Positions 1 through 5,077 of a stretch of 5,077 bases of DNA are shown piece after piece (position 1 is the first letter of the stretch; every line of letters starts with the position of its first letter). The DNA is taken from positions 1 to 5,077 of the forward strand of contig CAJBHN010000132.1 of NCBI GenBank assembly GCA_903952805.1, read 5' to 3'. The stretch is from an uncultured Myxococcales bacterium. GTDB taxonomy: Bacteria; Myxococcota; UBA727; VGSZ01. A program made the position numbers and the translations under genes. The notes under the pieces are model-generated. The model did not search any database and had not been told where the DNA came from. It saw only the letters and a program-made list of their open reading frames with translations.

Positions 1-618
1 GAAGTCGGCGATCAAGACCAGCTCGTCTCGTTTGGAGCGCTGTTCCCAGCGGGCGGCGGCGGCCACCGGCTCGAACTCAAAGACGACGTCGTCAAACCCT
101 GCGGCACCAAGGGCCTGGCGCAGGCGATCTTCGGCGAAGGTATCGGCGGCGGCAGCCTGCGCGGAGCCCTCCTCGAGGTCGTCGCGCACGAAGTGCACGG
201 GGCGGCCAGCGACGACGCGACCGGGCAGGGGACCCCAGGTCTTTTCGGCTTCGGTGCGGACGCCAGCGACGACGAGGGCGATCATGTCCTCGAGGCTGAA
301 CTTCGCGTTGAAGATCATGGTCGACGTGAAGGTCTTGCTCGCCAGATGGGATTTCACCGACTGCACGAAGCGGCCCGCGCCGGCAGCGTCGATGTAGTCG
401 TGGATGGCCTTGAGTCCAGTCGTCACCACCGGGCGGCGGTCGGGGCCTTTTTCGTCTGGGTCCACCCACAGCACCGAGCGAAACGTCTCCATGCTCACCG
501 GGACGGGTTGCAGCCTCGTGGGCGGCGGCGTGAAGCGGGCGAGTTGGACGACGTCGCTGTCGGCGGTGATGCTGGCGAGCGCGCTGTTGGTGGTGCCGAA
601 GTCGAGTCCGAGGAACAT
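1..618 (-). CDS. Hsp70-family protein, YegD-like (N-terminal part, cut by window edge)
   Basis: This is the first 206 residues of an Hsp70-type ATPase; the frame stays open to the window edge, so the gene is partial only because the window ends. Residues 2-13 (FLGLDFGTTNSA) form the phosphate-1 loop of the actin/Hsp70 ATPase fold. VAGRPVHF (136-143) and a GFDDVVFEFEPVAAA block (174-188) match the YegD branch better than DnaK, as does a FVQSVKSHLA stretch near 84-93. The last residues, LVLIADF, lead into the expected phosphate-2 motif (DFGGGT in the family), which lies outside the window. YegD-type proteins are about 450 residues and lack the classical DnaK substrate-binding half; whether that holds here cannot be seen. 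The role is inferred to be ATP-dependent and chaperone-like, in the cytoplasm, with unknown clients. The ATG at 618 is chosen because the phosphate-1 loop starts right after it; there is no clear Shine-Dalgarno sequence. It lies 31 bases after the methyltransferase stop and is probably cotranscribed with it. Confidence 0.9.
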   Translation of the reverse strand, partial: MFLGLDFGTTNSALASITADSDVVQLARFTPPPTRLQPVPVSMETFRSVLWVDPDEKGPDRRPVVTTGLKAIHDYIDAAGAGRFVQSVKSHLASKTFTSTMIFNAKFSLEDMIALVVAGVRTEAEKTWGPLPGRVVAGRPVHFVRDDLEEGSAQAAAADTFAEDRLRQALGAAGFDDVVFEFEPVAAAARWEQRSKRDELVLIADF

Positions 619-649
619 CGCTGCCGTGTAGCAGGCGACACCGATCGGT

Positions 650-1483
650 CTACCCCAACGACGGCGCTGTCAGCCGCTGCTGCAGGGCGTGGCGTCGGCT
701 GGCGGCTTCGGCCCGGCGGCGCTCGTCCAGCCCCCGGCGGGCGCGCCACAGCAGATTGTGGGGCGTCACGGTGGGCGCAACGAACTCGACGACCTCCACG
801 TCGTAGCCCAGGCTTTCCAGGCGCAGGGTCCTCTCGGCATCGATGACGGCCTGGGCCAGGCGTCGCCCCACCACGCCCTGGCGGGGGATGATGTCGGTGA
901 GGCCCGTCAGCAACGCCTGCCCGGGGATGGCCGGCACGCCGAGACTCGCGCTCTTGGGGTGGGCTCCGTAGCAGCAGGGGACCAGCAGCAGGTGGGCGGG
1001 GCGTGCGAGGCCGACCGTGTCGATGACGGCGTCGGAGGCCGCGCCGCAGGCGTGCAGCGCCACCACGATGTCGGCCGTGGCCACGAGGGCGTGGACCTGA
1101 TCGTCGCCGACAGAAGCAACGACGACGTCGACGACGCAGTCGACGCCGATGGCGGCACGGCGGGCGGCGTCGACGCGGGCGGCGTCGCGGTCGACGACGA
1201 CAACGCGCCAGCCGGGCTGCAGCACCAATGCGGCGGACAGCAGGCCGAGCGGCGACTTGCCCGCGCACAGGTCCACCAGCACGCCGCGGGGACGGTTCCT
1301 GGTCAGGCGGGCCACCTCGGCCAGCAGCGGGACGAGTTCGGCCGCCTTCTTTTTGTCTTCGCGGCGCAAGGCGGTGCCGTCGGCCTTGATGAAGAGGCGG
1401 TGCAGGCAGGCTTCGACGTCGTCGATGGTGACATCGACGGGCTGCTTGGCCGTGGCCGCGGCGGCGTCAGCTGAGAACTTCAT
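650..1483 (-). CDS. SAM-dependent methyltransferase, Methyltransf_32-type (METTL25/GSTCD/TRMT13 relatives)
   Basis: A 277-residue class I methyltransferase. DLCAGKSPLG (71-80) is the glycine-containing SAM-binding motif I. VVVVDRD (94-100) ends the second strand with the acidic residue expected to bind the SAM ribose. VALHACGAASD (141-151) and VPCCYG (168-173) are hallmark blocks of the Methyltransf_32 group, which includes METTL25-, GSTCD- and TRMT13-like proteins. A PHNLLWRARR block (241-250) resembles the conserved C-terminal strand of that group. Residues 14-66 form a helical N-terminal segment with several Lys and Arg, and the last 30 residues are Arg/Ala-rich and probably helical; either could contact RNA, but this is inference. 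The substrate is unknown; TRMT13 methylates tRNA ribose, but bacterial members are largely uncharacterised. No signal peptide is seen, so it should be cytoplasmic. The ATG at 1483 has no clear Shine-Dalgarno sequence. It is the first gene of a likely two-gene operon with the Hsp70 gene and is divergent from coaBC. Confidence 0.85.
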   Translation of the reverse strand: MKFSADAAAATAKQPVDVTIDDVEACLHRLFIKADGTALRREDKKKAAELVPLLAEVARLTRNRPRGVLVDLCAGKSPLGLLSAALVLQPGWRVVVVDRDAARVDAARRAAIGVDCVVDVVVASVGDDQVHALVATADIVVALHACGAASDAVIDTVGLARPAHLLLVPCCYGAHPKSASLGVPAIPGQALLTGLTDIIPRQGVVGRRLAQAVIDAERTLRLESLGYDVEVVEFVAPTVTPHNLLWRARRGLDERRRAEAASRRHALQQRLTAPSLG

Positions 1484-1513
1484 TCAGCGACATCGTGACG
1501 CTACGGTGGGTCC
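1484..1513. promoter_or_regulatory. Short divergent intergenic region between methyltransferase gene and coaBC
   Basis: Only 30 bases separate the start codons of two divergent genes, so both promoters must lie here or extend into the opposite coding sequences. I see no convincing -35/-10 pair for either direction; the strand reading toward the methyltransferase has a TTGCAT (complement of 1515-1520) but no good -10 at a proper distance. For coaBC a GGTGGG at 1505-1510 is a weak Shine-Dalgarno candidate, only 3 bases before the ATG. The assignment as regulatory rests on gene arrangement, not on a recognised motif. Confidence 0.35.
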
Positions 1514-2737
1514 ATGCAACGGCTGAGCGACCGACATGTGGTGGTGGGCGTGACCGGGTCCATCGCGGCCTACCGCGCCTGTGACGTCGTCCGCGAGCTG
1601 CGGGCGCAGGGGGCCACCGTGCGGGTGGCGCCGACGAAGGGAGCCCAGGCCTTCGTGACGCCGTTGACGTTTGAAGCCCTGAGCGGGCAACCGTGTCTGT
1701 TGACGTCGCTGGAGGTCCACGCCGGCCTCATCCCCCACGTCGAGGAGGCCTACCGCGCCGCCGCCGTCGTCGTGGCCCCTGCCAGCGCCGATGCCATCGC
1801 CAAAATGGCCGCCGGTTTCGCCGACGAAGCCATCTTGTCGTTGCTGTTGAGCTTTCAGGGGCCGGTCATCGTGGCGCCCGCCATGGAGACACATATGTGG
1901 TCTCATCCCGCCACCCAGCACAACATCGCCACGCTGCGTGCGCGCGGCGTCGTCATCGTCGACCCCGACGAAGGCCCCCTGGCGTCGGGCCGCACCGGGC
2001 GCGGTCGCCTGGCCCCGGTGGCCCGCATCATCGAGACGGTGTTGCGTGCGACGACGCCAGCGACGCTGCTGGGACGTCGCCTGCTCGTCACCGCCGGCCC
2101 CACCGTCGAGGACATCGACCCCGCCCGCAGCATCACCAATCGCTCGTCGGGCACCATGGGCGTCATGGTGGCTCGTGCCCTCGCCCTGCGGGGGGCCGAC
2201 GTCGAACTCGTGCACGGGCCGATGCGGGCAGCGGTGCCAGCGACCCCGGGGATTTCGCTGCATCCCGTGCGCTCGGCCGACCAGATGGCGAAACGGTGCT
2301 TTGCCATCGTCGATGACCACCGCTCCATCGACGCCGCCATCATGGCTGCCGCCGTCGCCGACTTCACGCCGGCGAGCAAGGCCCCCGGCAAGCTGAAGAA
2401 ACAGGATGGCCCACCGGCCATCGCGTTGGTGTCGACGACCGACATCCTGGCGACCCTTGGTGCCCGTCGTGACCGCCGCTATGCGCTGGTGGGCTTTGCC
2501 GCCGAGACCTCGGCCATCGAGGCTGCTGCCGCCGAGAAGAGACAACGCAAGGGCTGCGACGTCGTGATCGGCAACGACGTCGGCGCCAGCAACACCGGCT
2601 TCGACGTCAACACCAATCGCTTGTATGTGGCGAGGGACGCCGCGCGGGCCGCGTCTGGGTGGACGGTGCTGATGAGCAAGGAGGCCTGCGCCGAGGTCGT
2701 CGCCGACGAGCTCGTGGGCCTGCTGGCCGCTCGCTGA
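1514..2737 (+). CDS. coaBC: Bifunctional phosphopantothenoylcysteine decarboxylase / phosphopantothenate-cysteine ligase CoaBC (Dfp)
   Basis: CoaB joins 4'-phosphopantothenate to cysteine using CTP, and CoaC decarboxylates the product with FMN to give 4'-phosphopantetheine for coenzyme A. At 407 residues it is almost exactly the length of E. coli Dfp. The CoaC half (about 1-180) has the flavin-fold start VGVTGSIAAYRA (11-22), the catalytic His75 in IPHVEEA, and APASADAIAKMA (88-99). The PAMNxxMW motif appears as PAMETHMW (122-129) and the substrate-flap ACG motif as ASG (157-159), so E. coli Asn125 and Cys158 are Glu and Ser here. The CoaB half (about 188-405) has TAGPTVEDIDPARSITNRSSG (193-213) with Arg205 and Asn209 matching E. 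coli Arg206 and Asn210, AAAVADF (278-284), KLKK (293-296), VGFAAET (326-332) and GNDV (353-356). SSGTMG replaces the usual SSGKMG. Both domains are intact and in frame. It is probably monocistronic: divergent upstream, convergent downstream. Confidence 0.96.
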   Translation: MQRLSDRHVVVGVTGSIAAYRACDVVRELRAQGATVRVAPTKGAQAFVTPLTFEALSGQPCLLTSLEVHAGLIPHVEEAYRAAAVVVAPASADAIAKMAAGFADEAILSLLLSFQGPVIVAPAMETHMWSHPATQHNIATLRARGVVIVDPDEGPLASGRTGRGRLAPVARIIETVLRATTPATLLGRRLLVTAGPTVEDIDPARSITNRSSGTMGVMVARALALRGADVELVHGPMRAAVPATPGISLHPVRSADQMAKRCFAIVDDHRSIDAAIMAAAVADFTPASKAPGKLKKQDGPPAIALVSTTDILATLGARRDRRYALVGFAAETSAIEAAAAEKRQRKGCDVVIGNDVGASNTGFDVNTNRLYVARDAARAASGWTVLMSKEACAEVVADELVGLLAAR

Positions 2738-2740
2738 CGA

Positions 2741-3529
2741 TCAGGGCCGCACGGCCAAAAGCTTGGTGAGGTCGGCCGTCATCGGGCCCGAGTGGGCGAA
2801 GGCGAACGTATTAACCTCGTTGGCGGCCAACGACTTGGCCAGTGTCTGCAGTGACGCGATGGCTTGCACGCGATCGTCGCTGAAGGGCCGCGGCGGTGCT
2901 TCGATGTGGCCGTCGGCGCCACCGTTGGCGGCGTCGCCGACGAAGAGCACGCCGTTGGCGAGGTACATCATGCTGCCGGCGGTGTGGCCGGGGACCGCGA
3001 AGGCCTTGACGGTCACCTCGCCCACGATGGTCTCTTCGCCGTCGTGCAGGGGCTTGGCGACAAGGCCCGAGTCCTTGGCTCCAGCCATGCCCGTCAACAA
3101 GCCGTGGAAGGGGGCCTGGCCCGTCAACGTCGGCAGCTCGAGGGTGTTGGCGGCCAGGAAGGCGCCGGGGAAGGCCCGCTGGATGGCCGCGCACCCCGTG
3201 ATGTGGTCGGTGTGGGCGTGGGTCAGAAAGATGCCGTCGACGACGAGCTGCTGCGCCCGCACATACGTGAGCAGGCTCGTGGCCTCGACGTCATTGCCGC
3301 AATCCACCAGCGCCACGTGGTGGTTGCCGGTGGGGATGGCGAAGGCGGCGACGAAGCCGTCCTTCAGCAGGATGGCCTTGCCGCCGGCGATGGGGCCGCT
3401 GTCGGGCATCGGCGCGTTGCCCGCGAAAATCGACATCATCAGCACGACGACGCCGACAACGACGACGATGGTGAGGGAGGCGACGACGAGCAGGACGCGC
3501 TTGAGCATGGTCCCGTGTGGCAGGACCAT
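2741..3529 (-). CDS. Membrane-anchored MBL-fold metallo-hydrolase
   Basis: A 262-residue metallo-beta-lactamase-fold protein with an N-terminal membrane segment. Residues 8-36 (MLKR followed by a long Val/Leu/Ile run) form a signal anchor or uncleaved signal peptide, which should place the enzyme outside the cytoplasmic membrane. The complete two-metal ligand set is present: HAHTDH gives His104, His106, Asp108 and His109, then His182 in VPGHTAGS, Asp199 in LFVGDAA, and His246 in FAFAHSGP. The overall pattern is that of the glyoxalase II-like/general MBL hydrolase group; the exact substrate cannot be told, and I see no evidence that it is an antibiotic-hydrolysing enzyme. Two in-frame starts exist: ATG at 3529 (used here) and ATG at 3508 (residue 8). 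The second gives a more typical signal anchor with Lys-Arg next to the hydrophobic run, and neither has a good Shine-Dalgarno sequence. It follows the pilus-like gene by 26 bases, probably in one transcript, and ends 3 bases from the coaBC stop, facing it. Confidence 0.88.
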   Translation of the reverse strand: MVLPHGTMLKRVLLVVASLTIVVVVGVVVLMMSIFAGNAPMPDSGPIAGGKAILLKDGFVAAFAIPTGNHHVALVDCGNDVEATSLLTYVRAQQLVVDGIFLTHAHTDHITGCAAIQRAFPGAFLAANTLELPTLTGQAPFHGLLTGMAGAKDSGLVAKPLHDGEETIVGEVTVKAFAVPGHTAGSMMYLANGVLFVGDAANGGADGHIEAPPRPFSDDRVQAIASLQTLAKSLAANEVNTFAFAHSGPMTADLTKLLAVRP

Positions 3530-3555
3530 CGGCCGAGCACCAGTGGTCGGCCTGG

Positions 3556-5077
3556 TCAGCGTTTGCCGACGAAGCTGACGCTTTGGGTGAGGATCAACGG
3601 CGCACCCGGCGGTTGGTTGACCGGGTCTTCGAGGTGGAAGTCGAAGCCCTCGTCGCGGCGGGGAAAGCAGGTGGTGAAGTCCCCCGAGGTGCCGTGGCCG
3701 CCATCGTTGTTGGCGCCGGTATGCTCGTAGACCGACGCAAACGCCACCACGATGCTGCCGAAGTAGCTGGCGGTGGCCGAGGTGCCGGCGCAGTTCCAGC
3801 GCTCGTTGTAGCGGGGAAAGTCTTCAAAGCCGTCTGACGAGTGGTCGTGTCCCCCGAGCGCTCGAGTGGGAGTGGGGTTCCAGCCGGCGAGGATCTCGAG
3901 GTGTTGTCGCGTGTCGGATGCGACCCGGGCCACGACGGTGTCCCTCATGGGCTGGCGCCAATTGGCGTTGGCGTCGCTCCAATTGTTCGAGTGCCGGTGG
4001 AAGCGGTCGCCGGCGATGAGGAAGGGCACGAAATAGTCGGGCGAGGCCAAGGTGCCGCGCAGGCGCTGCGGGTTGGTGTCGATGTTGGCGTCGCCAACGA
4101 CAGCGATGGGCAGATTGGTGGCGATGGTCAGGCCACCGGGCAGGGCGCCAGCCGGGATGGTCACGCCGGCAAAGGTGCCCGACGTTGGCGGGTTGATGTG
4201 GGCGGCGTTGATGACCCGTACGAAGTTCGGAAATGCCCCCGCCGACCGCCCCAGGTTCGTGCAGGGTGTCGTCGGAAAGACTGTTCCACCGGTGGCGTCT
4301 TTGAGGGGGCGCGCCGCCTTGGCGCACAACGACATGGGCAGCGTCGAATTCAGCAGGCGATCGTTGTCGTCGGCTGGTTGAAAGGGCCACAGCTTGGGGA
4401 ACCGGCTGGTCGCCGGCGTCGAGCCGAGCCCGTCCATGCTGCCGGGCCACGTCGACGAAATGTAGACGACACCGTTGAAGGAGCGGTCGCCGCCGCCGCC
4501 GCCCGAGCAGCTGCCCGGAAAGTAGGAGCCAAGCTCTTTGTTGGTGCAGGTCTTCAAGGCGCCGATAAAAGCAGCGACGTCGAAGTTGATGGGCAGCAAT
4601 CGCGACCGCTTCGTCTCGACGTCGCTGGCGCCGCTGTTGACGTCAGGGTCATTGCTCTCGGAGCGGGCTTCGATCCAACCATTCTTGATGCCGCCGCGAG
4701 CGCCTTCGAGGTAGTCTTCCAGGGTGCTGGCGGGGGCGGTGGCCACCGGCGTTGACGGCGACGAATAATGTCCCGGGCGGAACACGCCGCCGCCAAGGTT
4801 GTGCAACAGCCCATACGAGATGACCGCTGGCGCCGCACTCGTGTAGGTCCAGCGGTCACCCCCGTCCTTGAAGCCGTAGTAGCTGAAAAGCTGCGGGGTG
4901 GTGGTGCTCCCCCAGCCGAGCTCGCTGCGCAGGGCATCTTGGCCGACCAGCCTGGCGCTGATAATTCCCAGGGCGCCGGCGTCGCCGAGGCCGACATAGC
5001 CATCGTAGTACGTGTCGTCGTCGACGTTGTCGACATGGTCGGTCCAGATGGGCGTACCTGGCTGCTCCGGCGCTGCC
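3556..5077 (-). CDS. PilX-like type IV pilus-associated exported protein (C-terminal part, cut by window edge)
   Basis: The frame is open from the right window edge to the TGA at 3556-3558, giving 506 visible residues of a longer protein; a TTG at 4806 is internal, since clear coding continues upstream of it. Several blocks, numbered from the first visible residue, match the order in PilX-like (PilX N-terminal-domain/DUF4900-type) proteins: FNGVVYIS (200-207), VRVINAAHI (286-294), GLTIATNLPIAVVGDAN (315-331), HSNNWSDAN (362-370), GFEDFPRYNERW (416-427), YFGSIVVAFAS (438-448) and, near the end, GFDF and PPGAP. These match my memory of family blocks such as 'GLTvaTnnPvYvqGdyN', 'SNNWnD' and 'ENFpRfLEnW'. 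Such proteins carry an N-terminal prepilin-like segment, expected here beyond the window. The visible part is rich in Asn, Gly, Ser, Thr and Pro, has scattered cysteines (near 177, 190, 251, 272, 429, 470) and no membrane segment, which fits an extracytoplasmic domain. A role as pilus-associated minor component or adhesin is inferred. The anchored hydrolase gene follows after 26 bases. Confidence 0.6.
   Translation of the reverse strand, partial: AAPEQPGTPIWTDHVDNVDDDTYYDGYVGLGDAGALGIISARLVGQDALRSELGWGSTTTPQLFSYYGFKDGGDRWTYTSAAPAVISYGLLHNLGGGVFRPGHYSSPSTPVATAPASTLEDYLEGARGGIKNGWIEARSESNDPDVNSGASDVETKRSRLLPINFDVAAFIGALKTCTNKELGSYFPGSCSGGGGGDRSFNGVVYISSTWPGSMDGLGSTPATSRFPKLWPFQPADDNDRLLNSTLPMSLCAKAARPLKDATGGTVFPTTPCTNLGRSAGAFPNFVRVINAAHINPPTSGTFAGVTIPAGALPGGLTIATNLPIAVVGDANIDTNPQRLRGTLASPDYFVPFLIAGDRFHRHSNNWSDANANWRQPMRDTVVARVASDTRQHLEILAGWNPTPTRALGGHDHSSDGFEDFPRYNERWNCAGTSATASYFGSIVVAFASVYEHTGANNDGGHGTSGDFTTCFPRRDEGFDFHLEDPVNQPPGAPLILTQSVSFVGKR

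Noticed and set aside
640..649. A 10-base perfect palindrome, ACCGATCGGT, between the methyltransferase stop and the Hsp70 start.
   Set aside because: It is too short, lacks a loop and T-run for a terminator, and no second copy was seen; it could be an operator, but nothing supports that.
1127..1195. Four GTCGAC hexamers within about 70 bases, which look like a repeat cluster.
   Set aside because: They are explained by Val, Asp and neighbouring codons of the methyltransferase under GC-rich codon bias (the VVVVDRD, ARVDAA and GVDCVVDV stretch); spacing is irregular and there is no larger repeat unit.
689..1474. A 261-codon plus-strand open frame opposite the methyltransferase gene.
   Set aside because: Its Gly-, Asp- and Gln-rich translation lacks motifs; the opposite strand has the SAM-binding, HACG and PCCYG blocks.
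1467..1493. An eight-codon ORF on the minus strand (ATG at 1493, TGA at 1467) overlapping the methyltransferase start in another frame.
   Set aside because: It could in principle act as a leader peptide, but there is no ribosome-binding site and no codon pattern suggesting attenuation; a chance ORF is likelier.
1484..2545. A 353-codon open frame on the minus strand opposite coaBC, with its stop immediately before the methyltransferase ATG.
   Set aside because: Its translation is dominated by Gly, Arg, His and Asp with no recognisable motif, as expected from the antisense of a GC-rich gene, while the plus strand clearly encodes CoaBC with all family motifs.
2864..4755. Long plus-strand open frames (2864-3730, 3841-4755) opposite the hydrolase and pilus-like genes.
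   Set aside because: They are mirror frames of well-supported minus-strand genes; the composition is low-complexity and no domain is visible.
4804..4806. TTG as the start codon of a 416-residue version of the pilus-like protein.
   Set aside because: The same frame continues without a stop to the window edge, with 90 more residues of protein-like composition, so the TTG is internal and the gene is simply cut by the window.

Overview
The window is GC-rich DNA from a bacterium, with strong third-position G/C and frequent GTC and GAC codons. It is densely packed: five protein genes cover almost all of it, and the four gene junctions span only 31, 30, 3 and 26 bases. I see no rRNA, tRNA, CRISPR array, insertion sequence or other mobile element. 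No stretch over 300 bases lacks a gene. A free-living high-GC Gram-negative bacterium, perhaps of the Myxococcota or another former deltaproteobacterial line, would fit the pilus-type exported protein and the YegD-like Hsp70. That placement is inference, because no phylogenetic marker is present.

Layout. Positions 1-1483, minus strand, hold a two-gene unit: a class I SAM-dependent methyltransferase of the Methyltransf_32 type (650-1483), followed by the first 206 residues of a YegD-like Hsp70 protein (1-618), which runs off the left edge. Divergent from this unit, after only 30 bases, is coaBC (1514-2737, plus), the bifunctional enzyme making 4'-phosphopantetheine for coenzyme A. It converges on a membrane-anchored metallo-beta-lactamase-fold hydrolase (2741-3529, minus). 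That gene lies 26 bases downstream of the 3' part of a large exported protein (3556-5077, minus) whose C-terminal half has the conserved blocks of PilX-like, type IV pilus-associated proteins.

How the genes work together. coaBC is housekeeping. The two minus-strand pairs look like short operons, but no shared pathway can be read from the sequence. The pilus-like protein and the hydrolase are both predicted to act at or outside the cytoplasmic membrane. The methyltransferase and the Hsp70 are both predicted to be cytoplasmic, with unknown substrates. The most notable single observation is that the decarboxylase half of CoaBC has Glu and Ser where the characterised E. coli enzyme has its active-site Asn125 and Cys158. 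I found no convincing undescribed multi-gene system here.
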